64,000 nt of DNA from Kitasatospora sp. MAP12-44 (GCF_029892095.1 NZ_JARZAE010000004.1:7688001-7752000); one strand, 5' to 3'. Counted from the first letter of the stretch, positions 25,735 to 35,061 are shown. The notes: a model not told the origin generated them from the sequence alone. Made by a program: numbers and translations.

Positions 25735-26513
25735 CCGACCCGGTGACCATCACGGTGCTCATCGCCGACGATCAGGCGCTGGTCCGATCCGGCCTGCGCG
25801 CCATCATCGACTCCGAGCCCGGCCTGTCCGTCATCGGCGAGGCCGCCGACGGCGCCGCCGCGGTCGAAGCGGCCCGGCGCCTGCGCCCCGACGTCGTCCT
25901 CATGGACATCCGGATGCCGCGCCTGGACGGCGTCGCAGCCACCCGCGCCCTGCTCGCCGCCGCCGCCCCCACCCCGACCCGGGTCCTCGTCCTCACCACC
26001 TTCCACCTCGATGGCTACGTCGCCGAAGCCCTGCGCGCGGGCGCCTCCGGCTTCCTGCTGAAGGACTCCACCGCCGACCAACTCGTCGACGCCATCAGGG
26101 TGGTAGCCGCCGGTGAGGCGATCCTGGCCCCCACGGTCACCCGGCGGCTGCTGGAGCGGATGGCCGCCGCGCCCTCCGGCGGCGGGGACGGCGGCGCGGA
26201 CGGTCGCGCGGACGGCAGCGAGCTGCGGGCGCTGCTCTCCCGCCGCGAGACCGACGTCCTGCTCTTGCTGGCCCGGGGCCTGTCGAACGCGGAGATCGCC
26301 GGCGCGCTCCGCCTCGCCGAGACCACCGTCAAGAGCCACGTCCAGAGCATCCTCAGCAAGCTCGGTGCCCGCGACCGCCTCCAAGCCGCGGTCGCCGCCT
26401 ACGACGCAGGCCTCGCCCACCCCCGCGCCCACCAGCCCCCGTCAACTCCACGGAGCACCCGATGCGATCAACCGGAACGGCCAGGATCGCCGCCGCCGCG
26501 ATCCTCGCGCTGA
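25731..26513 (+). CDS. LuxR/NarL-type response regulator
   Basis: The receiver domain (residues 5-125) has the acidic pocket ADDQ, phospho-acceptor Asp59 (LMDIRMP) and the Lys in LLKDS. The C-terminal LuxR helix-turn-helix reads LSRRETDVLLLLARGLSNAEIAGALRLAETTVKSHVQSILSKLGARDRLQAAVAAYDAG. Between them lies a low-complexity Gly/Asp loop (GGGDGGADGRADGSE). The protein has 260 residues, about 40 more than usual, because the frame runs on past the normal end and 52 bases into the penicillin acylase gene. It pairs with the kinase at 24514. Confidence 0.88.
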   Translation: MTDPVTITVLIADDQALVRSGLRAIIDSEPGLSVIGEAADGAAAVEAARRLRPDVVLMDIRMPRLDGVAATRALLAAAAPTPTRVLVLTTFHLDGYVAEALRAGASGFLLKDSTADQLVDAIRVVAAGEAILAPTVTRRLLERMAAAPSGGGDGGADGRADGSELRALLSRRETDVLLLLARGLSNAEIAGALRLAETTVKSHVQSILSKLGARDRLQAAVAAYDAGLAHPRAHQPPSTPRSTRCDQPERPGSPPPRSSR

Positions 26514-28786
26514 CGCCCTTCCTCCCGGCCGTACCCGCCCACGCGGGGGCCCGCTACCAGGCGGAGATCCGCCGCACCGCCTACGGCATCCCGCACATCG
26601 AGGCCGCCGACTACGCGAGCCTCGGCTACGGCGAGGGATACGCCTTCGCCCAGGACGACTTCTGCCTCATGGCGCAGCGGCTGGTGACCCTCGACGGCCG
26701 GCGGTCCCGCTACTTCGGTGCCGGCAACCAGACCGGAGACCCGTTCTCGCCCGGCACCACCAACCTCGCCAGCGACGTCTACTTCACCGCCGACCGGACC
26801 TCCGGCGACGTCCCGAAGCTGGTTGCCGGGCTCTCCTCCACCGTCCGATCCCTCGTGGGGGGCTACGTCGACGGATACAACCGCTACCTCGCGGACACCG
26901 GGACCGCCCAGCTGCCGGACCCCACCTGCCGGGGCACCGCCTGGGTCCGCCCGATGACCCAACTCGACGTCTACCGCCACTTTCTGAATATCATTCAGCT
27001 AGGCGGCGAAACCCAGTACACCGGTCTCATCGCCACCGCCGCACCGCCCACCACCGCACCGCCCACCACCGACACACCCGCCGCCGGGCCACCCCGCGCG
27101 CCCCGGCTTCCCGCGTACGGCAGCAACGCCATGGCCAGCGGCAGCACGACGACCCGCGCCCGGGGCGCCACCCTGCTCTCCAACTCGCACTTCCCCTGGA
27201 CCGGTTACCTGCGCTACCACCAGATCCAACTCACCATCCCCGGACAGCTCGACGTGACCGGGGCGGCCCTCGCCGGCACGCCGCTGGTCGAGGACGGCGA
27301 CCACAACGAGAACGTGGCCTGGAGCCATCCGGTCTCCACCGCCCAGACCTACACCCTCTACCGGCTGACGCTGGCGCCCGGCGATCCGACCGCCTACCTG
27401 GTCGACGGGAAGAAGATCGCGATGACCCGGCGCAGCGTCACCGTGAACGCGGGCGACGGCACCGGCAAGGTCACCAGGATCCTCTACTCCACCCGGTACG
27501 GGCCGCTGCTCGCCGACGGGTGGACGACCAGCACCGCCTACGCCATCCGCGACGCCAACTCCGGTAATCTGCGCGGCCTGGAGACCTGGCTTGACTACGA
27601 CCGGTCCCGCTCGGTCGCCGATCTCAAGACGGCGCTGGCCGGCACCCAGGGACTCGGCTTCGTCGACACCGTCGCCGCCGACTCGACCGGGCACACGCTC
27701 TACGCCGAGTCCTCCGTGGTGCCGCACGTCACCGACGACCAGCTCACCCACTGCGCCATCCCGACCGGGAGCGCAACCGTCCTGCTCGACGGCAGCACGA
27801 CCCGCTGCGACTGGGGTAGCGACCCGGACGCGGTCGTCCCGGGGATCTTCGGTCCCGGCCGCGCGCCCACGCTCACCACCACCGGGAATGTGGCCGACTC
27901 CAACACCACGCCCTGGCTGGCCGACCCGTCCGAGCCGCTGACCGGCTATCCGGCGATGTACGGAGCGGCGGGTACCGAGCTGTCGATGCGCGGCAGGCTC
28001 GGCCTGAGCATGATCGCGCAGCGCGTGGCGGGCACGGACGGCTACGGGCCGGCCGGATTCGACCTGCCCAGCCTGGAGCAGCTGATGCTGGGCGACCGCG
28101 ACTACAGCGCCGAGCTGCTGCGCGACCAACTCGTACGGTTCTGCCGCGCGAGCAGCACGCTCACCGCCTCGGACGGCACCGCCGTGGACGTACGGGCCGC
28201 CTGCGACACGCTGGCCCGCTGGGACCTGCGCGGTGATCCGGACAGCCGGGGGGCGGTGCTGTGGCGCGAGTTCATGCGCGGCGCCGGGCAGCCGTTCGCA
28301 GTCCCCTTCGACCCCGCGCGTCCGCTCACCACACCCCGGGACCTCGACACGTCGGACCCGGCCGTCGGCAGAGCCCTGGCTGACGCCGTCCAGCGGATGC
28401 AGCACCTGCACCTGCCGCTCGACGTCCCGCTCGGCGCGGTGCAGCAAGCCCCCGGCGGCATCCCCGTCCCGGGCTGCACGACCGAGGTCGAAGGCTGCTA
28501 CAACGCCGCCGAGGCCCTGGGCGAGGACGACCTGCAACCCACCGGGGCCTACCCCGCGGTGTCGCAGGGATCGTCGTTCATCATGGCCGTCCAGTTCACC
28601 CCGACCGGGCCCCAGGCCGCCACGATCATGACCTACTCGGAGTCGGCCGACCCGTCCTCGCCCCACCACACCGATCAGACCCGGCTCTACGCCCGCAAGA
28701 TCTGGATCCCCGAGCGCTACACCGAGGCCCAGATCGCCGCCGACCCCGCCCTGCGGATCACCTACCTGACCGGTGGCGGCTCGTAG
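26462..28786 (+). CDS. Secreted penicillin acylase / acyl-homoserine-lactone acylase family protein
   Basis: 774 residues. A signal peptide (MRSTGTARIAAAAILALTPFLPAVPAHA) is followed by the alpha-chain start YQAEIRRTAYGIPHIEA. The Ntn nucleophile is Ser221 in YGSNAMASGS, the expected self-cleavage site that makes it the N-terminal Ser of the beta chain; the region LLSNSHFPW follows. The family cleaves amide-linked acyl side chains from beta-lactams, acyl-homoserine lactones or lipopeptides. It overlaps the response regulator and is probably in the same transcript, so it may inactivate the compound that the two-component system senses. Confidence 0.86.
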   Translation: MRSTGTARIAAAAILALTPFLPAVPAHAGARYQAEIRRTAYGIPHIEAADYASLGYGEGYAFAQDDFCLMAQRLVTLDGRRSRYFGAGNQTGDPFSPGTTNLASDVYFTADRTSGDVPKLVAGLSSTVRSLVGGYVDGYNRYLADTGTAQLPDPTCRGTAWVRPMTQLDVYRHFLNIIQLGGETQYTGLIATAAPPTTAPPTTDTPAAGPPRAPRLPAYGSNAMASGSTTTRARGATLLSNSHFPWTGYLRYHQIQLTIPGQLDVTGAALAGTPLVEDGDHNENVAWSHPVSTAQTYTLYRLTLAPGDPTAYLVDGKKIAMTRRSVTVNAGDGTGKVTRILYSTRYGPLLADGWTTSTAYAIRDANSGNLRGLETWLDYDRSRSVADLKTALAGTQGLGFVDTVAADSTGHTLYAESSVVPHVTDDQLTHCAIPTGSATVLLDGSTTRCDWGSDPDAVVPGIFGPGRAPTLTTTGNVADSNTTPWLADPSEPLTGYPAMYGAAGTELSMRGRLGLSMIAQRVAGTDGYGPAGFDLPSLEQLMLGDRDYSAELLRDQLVRFCRASSTLTASDGTAVDVRAACDTLARWDLRGDPDSRGAVLWREFMRGAGQPFAVPFDPARPLTTPRDLDTSDPAVGRALADAVQRMQHLHLPLDVPLGAVQQAPGGIPVPGCTTEVEGCYNAAEALGEDDLQPTGAYPAVSQGSSFIMAVQFTPTGPQAATIMTYSESADPSSPHHTDQTRLYARKIWIPERYTEAQIAADPALRITYLTGGGS

Positions 28787-28807
28787 CAGCCGGCAGTCGA
28801 ATCAGGA

Positions 28808-29977
28808 TCAGGCGGCCGACGGTGCAATGTGCGGTGCGGTCTGCGGGTGGGGGTACGGCGCGTCGCGGTGCTGGAAGGAGAGCACGTTGGGGTTCTGGAT
28901 GACCCCGTCGCGGATCTCGATGGCCCGCCGGAGGGTCTCGTTGGCCTTCCACGCGTCGGGCCCGTCGAGGACCGCGGGCAGGAACGGGAGCAGCGCCTCG
29001 CTGTTCTCCCAGGTCGCGGCGTTCCAGAGGTACGACGGGCTGTGGTCCACGCCGTAGTAGCGCACGTTGTCCCCGACGATGAACGTCGGCTCGGTGAACG
29101 ACGTGGGCCGCGCCCAGGTGAAGCCCATGCCCTCGTCGCAGGAGACGTCGATGATCAGGGTTCCCGGCGCGAGCAGCGCGAGGTCGTCCTCGCCGAGGAA
29201 CGTCAACGGTGCGTTGGGGTCCTGCAGCACGCAGTTGACGATGATGTCGTGCTCGGCGAGGAAGCCCGCCAGCGGAACCCGGCCCTCCTCGGAGAGCGCG
29301 TAGCTGAAGCGGACGTCCTCCTCGTCGCGGTCGAACTGCACGATCCGCGCGGAGTGGATCGGCGAGCTGACGGCGGTGACGCCACGCTGGGTGAGGACGT
29401 CCACATCGTGCACGCCCAGCGCGCTGAGCGCCGTCACCGCGCCACGGGCCGTCGCTCCGAAACCGAGCACGGCCGCGCGCAGGCGGCGGCCGTAGTCGCC
29501 GGTCGAGCCGTGCAGCTGCAGGGCGTGCAGCACCGAGGAGTACCCGGCCAGCTCGTTGTTCTTGTGGAAGACGTGCAGGTTGAACGAGCCGTCGTTGGTC
29601 CAGTGGTTCATCGCTTCGAAGGCGATCAGGGTCGCCCTCCGGTCGATGGCCAGCTGGGTCAGCTTCTCGTCCTGCACGCAGTGCGGCCAGCCCCAGAGGA
29701 CCTGGCCTTCGCGCAGCTCCGCGACGTCCGCGGCGAGTGGCTTGGCCAGCAGGATCACGTCGCACTGCGCGAGGAGTTCGTCGTGCGAGCGGAAGCCGGC
29801 GACCCAGGGTCTCAGCTGCTCGTCCGGGATGCCGAAATGCTCTGCGTAGCCGTGCTCAAGGAAGATGCGCCCCTGGAGGTCGGGGTCGATCCGCTCGAAG
29901 TGTGCGGGATGGATCGGCAGTCGACGCTCGTTCTCTTTGCGTGACCGGGCCATGACTCCGAGGTTGAACTGGTGCAC
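28808..29977 (-). CDS. N(5)-(carboxyethyl)ornithine synthase-like / AlaDH-PNT family dehydrogenase
   Basis: 389 residues. The N-terminal domain (VMARSRKENERRLPIHP, AKPLAADVAELREGQVLWGWPHC) and the Rossmann loop VLGFGATARGAVTALSALG resemble alanine dehydrogenase/transhydrogenase-type proteins. The N-terminal RKENERRLPIHP and the overall layout are closer to N5-(carboxyethyl)ornithine synthase, which reductively condenses pyruvate with ornithine using NADPH. Ornithine as substrate is inferred. It starts about 210 bp from the orphan promoter copy and is convergent with the acylase gene. Confidence 0.7.
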   Translation of the reverse strand: MHQFNLGVMARSRKENERRLPIHPAHFERIDPDLQGRIFLEHGYAEHFGIPDEQLRPWVAGFRSHDELLAQCDVILLAKPLAADVAELREGQVLWGWPHCVQDEKLTQLAIDRRATLIAFEAMNHWTNDGSFNLHVFHKNNELAGYSSVLHALQLHGSTGDYGRRLRAAVLGFGATARGAVTALSALGVHDVDVLTQRGVTAVSSPIHSARIVQFDRDEEDVRFSYALSEEGRVPLAGFLAEHDIIVNCVLQDPNAPLTFLGEDDLALLAPGTLIIDVSCDEGMGFTWARPTSFTEPTFIVGDNVRYYGVDHSPSYLWNAATWENSEALLPFLPAVLDGPDAWKANETLRRAIEIRDGVIQNPNVLSFQHRDAPYPHPQTAPHIAPSAA

Positions 29978-30408
29978 GTGGGCCCCTTTGGTTACCCCAT
30001 GTCTAGCACGCCGGCACCGTGACCGAGGTTGTTCGCCCTGTTTGGGGAGATTTATCTCAATCTGTCCCCTTGTGCGGAGATCGCGCCGTCCTCAGGCCAC
30101 TGTCGCCGCGCGAATCACCGTGCTGTGTCTGGTATTTGGGCGGCATTCCACTAACATGAGGAACCCTCGTGTTTTGGAAGGGAGCCAGCACATGCTCTCC
30201 CGCCGAGCGTATGGCCGCTCCCCGCGGCCTGACCACCCTCACCGCGCCGGATAGGGGGCATCCCGGCAGAGCGCTCAGCCTCAATGCCGGTGACTTTGTC
30301 CCGACATCGTGGCTGCAGTGGAGTGGGCTGCCTCTCTGCCTCAGCCGACAGTTCCCAGGGGCGCTGCTTGATCGCCAAGGCCGGGGCGGCTCATTGGAAA
30401 GGCGATGA
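29978..30408. other. Intergenic region with orphan promoter copy A
   Basis: No convincing gene. It carries copy A of the shared promoter element (30112-30194), followed by an ATG at 30192 and only 20 codons before a stop. The rest shows no recognisable coding similarity on either strand and may be a short transcript ending against the 3' end of the P450 gene. Confidence 0.6.
30112..30194 (+). promoter_or_regulatory. Shared promoter/operator element, copy A (orphan)
   Basis: Near-identical to copy B before the glucosidase. -35 is CTGGTA (30129-30134), the spacer is 17 nt and -10 is TAACAT (30152-30157). The palindrome ACATGAG-GAACC-CTCGTGT spans 30154-30172, and TTTTGGAAGGG and CATGCT follow. 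No intact gene lies downstream. Confidence 0.75.
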
Positions 30409-31590
30409 TCAAGGCACGACGGGCAGGGACTCAAGGCCCCGCATGAGTCGCGTCGGCCGCCAACGAAGCTCCGTACCGGGCACAGCGAGGCGAAGCCTGG
30501 GGTAGCGAGTAGCGACGGCCCGAATCGCGATCTCGCCCTCGGCCCGAGCAAGAGGTGCCCCGAGGCAGCGGTGGATGCCGTGGCCGAAGGCGAGGTGCCC
30601 CTTGGCGTCCCGGTCGAGGTCGAGTCGGTCCGGCTCGGGGAAGCGGCCCGGGTCGCGGTTCGCTGCGCCGGGCGCGATGAGCACGGGGGCGCCGGCGGGA
30701 ATCTCCGTGCCGCCGATGCTGATGGCCTCGGTGGCGAACCGGAAGGTGGCCATGCTCACCGGGGAGTCGAACCGCAGCAGCTCGTCGACGGCCGAGTCGA
30801 CCAGGTCGGGCTCCTCGCGTAGGCGGTGCAGTGAGTCCGGAGCCTGAAGTAGGGCCAGGAGGCCGTTGCCGATCAAGTTGGTGGTGGTCTCGTGCCCGGC
30901 CACGAGAAGGAGAACCGCGAGGGAGACGAGTTCGTCCTCGCTCAGCCGGTCCTCGCCGCCGCGGGCGCGGATCAGCTCGTGGACCAGGCTGTCGTCGGGT
31001 GTGTGCCGCTTGGCCTCAATGAGGTCGGCCATGTAGCCGGCGACAGCGTGAGACGCAGAGTCGATCCGCTCGTTCTGCCCGGCCGCGAAGAGTTCGTTCG
31101 ACCATCCGCGCACCGCTTCGCGGTCAGCGTCGGGGACTCCCAACAGCTCGCAGATGACGGTGACGGGCAGCGGGACGGCGAGGCTCTCGATGACATCGAC
31201 CTGCTCGCCGGGCACCCACTCGTCGAGCAACTCGTCCGTCACGCGGGCGATGTACGGGCGGAGCCGCGCAACTGCTCCGGAGGTGAACGCCTTCGTCACC
31301 AGGCTTCGCAGCCGCGTGTGCTGCGGCGGATCGGTGGCCAGCATGCTTTGGGACACGGCGGGGTGCAGGTTACGTCCGGTGTCCTTGCCGGCAAAGAAGG
31401 CCGCCGTGTCCTTGGAGAGCCTGGGGTCGGCGAACGCCTCGCGGGCTTCGGCGTAACCGGTCACGAGATAGCTCGACCGGCCTCCTCCGCTGGGCACCTT
31501 CAGGACCGGCGAGGTGCTTCGGAGGGCCGCGAAGGTGGGGTACGGATCCTGGAAGAAGCCTGGGTCCTGCAGCGGGTTGTTCATGCTCAT
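30409..31590 (-). CDS. Cytochrome P450
   Basis: A 393-residue class I bacterial P450. The I-helix oxygen-binding motif is LLLVAGHETTTN, ExxR lies in DELLRFDSP, and the heme-binding loop is FGHGIHRCLG with Cys342. The N-terminus is soluble, with no membrane anchor. No ferredoxin gene is adjacent. It lies on the opposite strand between copies A and B of the shared promoter element, as though the block had been inserted or the promoter duplicated around it. The substrate is unknown. The start MSMNNPL is used; the ribosome site is weak. Confidence 0.9.
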   Translation of the reverse strand: MSMNNPLQDPGFFQDPYPTFAALRSTSPVLKVPSGGGRSSYLVTGYAEAREAFADPRLSKDTAAFFAGKDTGRNLHPAVSQSMLATDPPQHTRLRSLVTKAFTSGAVARLRPYIARVTDELLDEWVPGEQVDVIESLAVPLPVTVICELLGVPDADREAVRGWSNELFAAGQNERIDSASHAVAGYMADLIEAKRHTPDDSLVHELIRARGGEDRLSEDELVSLAVLLLVAGHETTTNLIGNGLLALLQAPDSLHRLREEPDLVDSAVDELLRFDSPVSMATFRFATEAISIGGTEIPAGAPVLIAPGAANRDPGRFPEPDRLDLDRDAKGHLAFGHGIHRCLGAPLARAEGEIAIRAVATRYPRLRLAVPGTELRWRPTRLMRGLESLPVVP

Positions 31591-32014
31591 CCCTGGGCTG
31601 TCTCAAGCATCGGCGCCTCGTGGGAGGCCGTCTGGACGATGTCGCTTGCGACATACGCCCGTGCGACTGAGCGTAGCCAGCTTGTCTCGGCGCGGAACAT
31701 TGAGCTTCGTGTCGACGCCGATCTCCTTGGCCACCTTGTCCAAGGAGGTGCCGTGTTACCTGTCGGGGAGCGGGGTCGCCCGCGCAGTGGCGTCGCATCG
31801 ACCGAGGCGGGATTGTGCTCATCGGGAGTTCTCCGCGACGCGGGAACCTCCGTCGCCTCCCCGCAGCGCCTGCGGTCCCTGCTGAACCGTGTGTGTGGCG
31901 TTCTGCCCGAGGGCTCCGGTGCGCAACCGCTCCCTGAATCACCGTGCTGTGTCTGGTGTTTGGGCGCCCGTCCACTAACATGAGGTCTCCTCGTGTTTTG
32001 GAAGGGATCAGGAC
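31591..32014. other. Intergenic region between P450 and glucosidase genes
   Basis: About 420 bp without a convincing gene. The minus strand holds a short open stretch (LDKVAKEIGVDTK) slightly reminiscent of a regulator helix-turn-helix, but it lacks a start and length. The right end is copy B of the promoter element. Confidence 0.5.
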
Positions 32015-32017
32015 ATG
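31936..32017 (+). promoter_or_regulatory. Shared promoter/operator element, copy B (glucosidase)
   Basis: -35 is CTGGTG (31953-31958), the spacer is 17 nt and -10 is TAACAT (31976-31981). The palindrome ACATGAG-GTCTC-CTCGTGT (31978-31996) covers the -10 and the expected transcription start. A GGAAGGGA ribosome site and the glucosidase ATG follow. Confidence 0.78.
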
Positions 32018-33373
32018 CTGAACCGTCTCGACCTGCCCGCGGGCTTCCGCTGGGGTGCTGCGACCGCCGCCTACCAGATCGAGGGGGCGGTGGAGGAGGA
32101 CGGGCGTGGGCCCTCGGTGTGGGACGTGTTCGCCGCCCGGCCCGGCGCTGTGCGGGACGGGTCCAGCGGGCGGGTGGCCTGCGACCACTACCACCGGTAT
32201 GCCGAGGACATCGCGTTGATGCGGGGGTTGGGGCTGGACGGGTACCGGTTCTCGATCGCCTGGTCGCGGGTGTTGCCCGCCGGGGCGGGTGCGGTGAACG
32301 TCGGCGGGCTCGACTTCTACGACCGGCTGGTGGACGCCCTGCTCGCCGAGGGGATCACCCCGCTGCCGACGCTGTTCCACTGGGACCTGCCGCAGGCCCT
32401 GGAGGACGGCGGCGGCTGGCTGGCCCGGGACACCGCGTACCGCTTCGCGGAGTACGCGGAGATCGTCGCGGACCGGCTCGGCGACCGCGTCCCGGCCTGG
32501 ATCACGCTCAACGAGCCTTTCGTGCACATGGTGTTCGGCTACGCGCTGGGCACCCACGCGCCCGGCCGGACCCTGATGCTGGACGCGCTCCCCGTCGCCC
32601 ACCACCAGCTGCTCGGCCACGGGTTGGCGGCCGGGGTGCTGCGCGAGCGCGGCGGGGAGGTGATGATCTCCAACAACCTCACGCCCGTGTGGCCTGCGAG
32701 CGGGGCGGAGGCGGACGTGGCGGCGGCCGCGGCGTACGACGCGCTGCACAACCGGCTGTTCACCGACCCGCTGCTGCTGGGGAGTTACCCAGACCTGAGC
32801 GCGTACGGCGTCGGCGAGGACCTCGGCGGGTGCGTCCGGCCCGGGGACCTCAAGCTCATTTCAGGTCCCGGGCTGGACGGGCTGGGCCTCAACTTCTACA
32901 ACCCCACCCGCATCGCCGCCCCCACCGAGCCCGGCGGGCTCCCGTTCGCCGAGGCCGAGATCGAAGGCGTACCCCGAACCGCCTTCGGCTGGCCGGTCGT
33001 TCCCGACAGCCTGCGCGAACTCCTCCTCAGCTTGCGGGACCGCTACGGCACCGCCCTCCCATCCATCACCATCACCGAGAACGGCTGCTCCGTCGCCGAC
33101 GAGATCGGCCCCGACGGCACCGTCCACGACCAACCGCGCATCGACTTCATGGCTGGCCACCTCGAAGCCCTCGCCGCAGCCGTCGCCCAAGGCGTGGACG
33201 TCCGCGGCTACTTCACCTGGTCCCTGCTCGACAACTTCGAATGGGCGGAGGGCTATCAACAGCGCTTCGGCCTGGTCCACGTCGACTTCGAGACGCAGGT
33301 CCGTACGCCGAAGGCCTCATATGGCTGGTACCGCGACCTGATTACCGCTCACCGAGTTAGGAATGGACAGTAG
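32015..33373 (+). CDS. GH1 family beta-glucosidase
   Basis: 452 residues, full length for family 1. The N-terminal signature FRWGAATAAYQIEGA is followed by the acid/base Glu167 in TLNEPF and the nucleophile Glu355 in ITENG. WSLLDNFEWAEGYQQRFGLVHVDF carries the sugar-binding Trp and Glu residues near the C-terminus. No signal peptide, so it hydrolyses imported beta-glucosides such as cellobiose in the cytoplasm. It shares a promoter/operator with the MFS transporter at 37654, which is the likely importer. Confidence 0.92.
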   Translation: MLNRLDLPAGFRWGAATAAYQIEGAVEEDGRGPSVWDVFAARPGAVRDGSSGRVACDHYHRYAEDIALMRGLGLDGYRFSIAWSRVLPAGAGAVNVGGLDFYDRLVDALLAEGITPLPTLFHWDLPQALEDGGGWLARDTAYRFAEYAEIVADRLGDRVPAWITLNEPFVHMVFGYALGTHAPGRTLMLDALPVAHHQLLGHGLAAGVLRERGGEVMISNNLTPVWPASGAEADVAAAAAYDALHNRLFTDPLLLGSYPDLSAYGVGEDLGGCVRPGDLKLISGPGLDGLGLNFYNPTRIAAPTEPGGLPFAEAEIEGVPRTAFGWPVVPDSLRELLLSLRDRYGTALPSITITENGCSVADEIGPDGTVHDQPRIDFMAGHLEALAAAVAQGVDVRGYFTWSLLDNFEWAEGYQQRFGLVHVDFETQVRTPKASYGWYRDLITAHRVRNGQ

Positions 33374-33420
33374 TTGGGCACGGGGGCCGGAGGTAGCAGC
33401 CGTCAGGCGCGATGCTGATT

Positions 33421-33455
33421 CGGCGGGGCCCGGGGTAGTACCCCGGGCCCCGCCG
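33421..33455. terminator. Bidirectional terminator hairpin
   Basis: A near-perfect GC-rich inverted repeat (arms of about 14-17 bp, centred on GTAGTAC) lies between the convergent glucosidase and ammonium transporter genes. Confidence 0.8.
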
Positions 33456-33467
33456 GACTGACGTGCG

Positions 33468-34727
33468 TTACGGCTCGGTCAGTACGTACGCGGTCTCGCC
33501 GTGGTGGCTGAGGTCGAGCCCGCGCTCTTCCTCCTCCTCGGAGACCCGGTCGCCGATCAGCCTCTTGAGAACCAGGGCGATGACGAGCGTCACCGCCACG
33601 GTGTAACCGAAGGCCGCGCCGACGCCGATCGCCTGCTTGCCCAGCTGTGTCAGGCCGCCGCCGTAGAACAGGCCGTTTGCCCCGGCCGGGTTGATCGACC
33701 TGGTGGCGAACAGCCCGACCGCGAGGGCGCCGAACACGCCGCCCACCAGGTGCACGCCCACCACGTCCAGGGCGTCGTCGTAGCCGAGGCGGTGCTTCCA
33801 GTCGACGGCGAACTCGCACAGCACGCCGGCCGCCGCCCCGATCGCGAGCGCGCCGAGCGGACTGACGAACCCGGCGCACGGCGTGATCGCGGCCAGGCCG
33901 GCGACGGCACCCCCGGCCGCGCCGACCGTGCTGGTCCTGCCGTGTCGGAGCCTCTCCACGGCCAGCCAGCCGAGCAGCGCCGCGGCGCCCGCGGTGTTCG
34001 TGTTGAGGAACGCGCTGGCGGCCAGCTCGTTGGCGCCGAGGGCGGAGCCGCCATTGAAGCCGAACCAGCCGAACCACAGGATCCCCGCGCCGACCAGCAT
34101 CAGGGGCAGGTTGCTCTGCGGCATCTGCCGGCTCGGCCAGCCGTTGCGCTTGCCCAGGACGACCGCCATGACAAGCGCGGCGGCGCCCGCAGTGGTGTGC
34201 ACGACGATCCCTCCGGCGAAGTCGAGCACGCCGAGTCGGGCGGCCCATCCGGTCGGTGAGAATATCCAGTGGGCGACCGGGCTGTAGACCAGCAGTGACC
34301 ACAGGACGACGAACGGCACGAACGTGCTGAACCGCCAGCGGTCCGCCGTGGCCCCGGTGATGAGCGACGGGGTGATCACGGCGAACATCATCTGGTAGAC
34401 GACGAAGACCAGCGGCGGAATGGCCATTGCACTGCTGCCGGTGAAGCCGGGAACCACCTGGTCCAGATGGGCGAGACCGGCGAAATGCAGATCGCCGATG
34501 AATCCGTCGCCCTTTCCGAAGGCGAGGGTGTAGCCGACCAGTACCCACGCCACGCTCACCAGCGCGATGGCCATGAAGTTCTGCATCAACATACTCATGA
34601 CGTGCTTCGCGCGGACCATGCCGCCGTAGAAGAACGCGACGCCCGGCGTCATGAAGAGGACGAGTGCTGCGCTGACCAGTACCCAGGCGGTCGAACCGGA
34701 GTCGACCCGTGCGAAGTCAAATGTCAT
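33468..34727 (-). CDS. amt: Ammonium transporter (Amt/MEP)
   Basis: 419 residues with about eleven helices. The family signature region is visible in MTPGVAFFYGGMVRAKHVMSMLMQNF at the N-terminus, GGIVVHTTAGAAALVMAVVLGKR in the middle and GVHLVGGVFGALAVGLFA with the pore His near the C-terminus. It conducts ammonium across the membrane. Neither glnK nor glnD follows, so this is a stand-alone copy. On the minus strand upstream, GTGAC and AACGC (about 34866-34882) loosely resemble a GlnR half-site pair; that is only a suggestion. Confidence 0.92.
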   Translation of the reverse strand: MTFDFARVDSGSTAWVLVSAALVLFMTPGVAFFYGGMVRAKHVMSMLMQNFMAIALVSVAWVLVGYTLAFGKGDGFIGDLHFAGLAHLDQVVPGFTGSSAMAIPPLVFVVYQMMFAVITPSLITGATADRWRFSTFVPFVVLWSLLVYSPVAHWIFSPTGWAARLGVLDFAGGIVVHTTAGAAALVMAVVLGKRNGWPSRQMPQSNLPLMLVGAGILWFGWFGFNGGSALGANELAASAFLNTNTAGAAALLGWLAVERLRHGRTSTVGAAGGAVAGLAAITPCAGFVSPLGALAIGAAAGVLCEFAVDWKHRLGYDDALDVVGVHLVGGVFGALAVGLFATRSINPAGANGLFYGGGLTQLGKQAIGVGAAFGYTVAVTLVIALVLKRLIGDRVSEEEEERGLDLSHHGETAYVLTEP

Positions 34728-35061
34728 GAGGCCTTCCGAGGCCGGATGCGGATGGCGCGGATCAGGGGTTCGACGCGCGCCGACGGGCTGGAGCCCGGCC
34801 GAACCGTCCTCGGGGTCTCCGCAGGGGGCGAGCGGGCGCCGGATGGAAAGATAGGCCCAGCCGTCGCGTTCGCTCAGTCACGGGATGGCAAAAAAGTGCT
34901 CAGCGCCGTTGCTGCGGCCGCCTGTTGGGGAATTGCGGCAGGTCACCGCGCCTGACGGCAGATTCTGGCCGGCCCGAATCACCCCCGCCTGCCCGGCCCG
35001 CCGCAGCGGACGGCGGGGGATCCTGCGGAGTGTCGAGGGCGATGGCCCGGAAGGCATCGCG
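34728..35061. other. Intergenic region upstream of amt
   Basis: About 330 bp holding the amt promoter region on the minus strand and the 3' flank of the secreted repeat protein gene. It includes an A6 run at about 34890. I see no gene or clear hairpin. Confidence 0.5.

Noticed and set aside
30192..30254. 20-codon ORF after promoter copy A
   Set aside because: Too short and Arg/Pro-rich, with no similarity to the glucosidase beyond the start codon. Treated as a promoter remnant rather than a gene.
31680..31750. Minus-strand stretch LDKVAKEIGVDTK resembling a regulator helix
   Set aside because: No start codon or length for a domain; the likeness is too short to support a pseudogene call.
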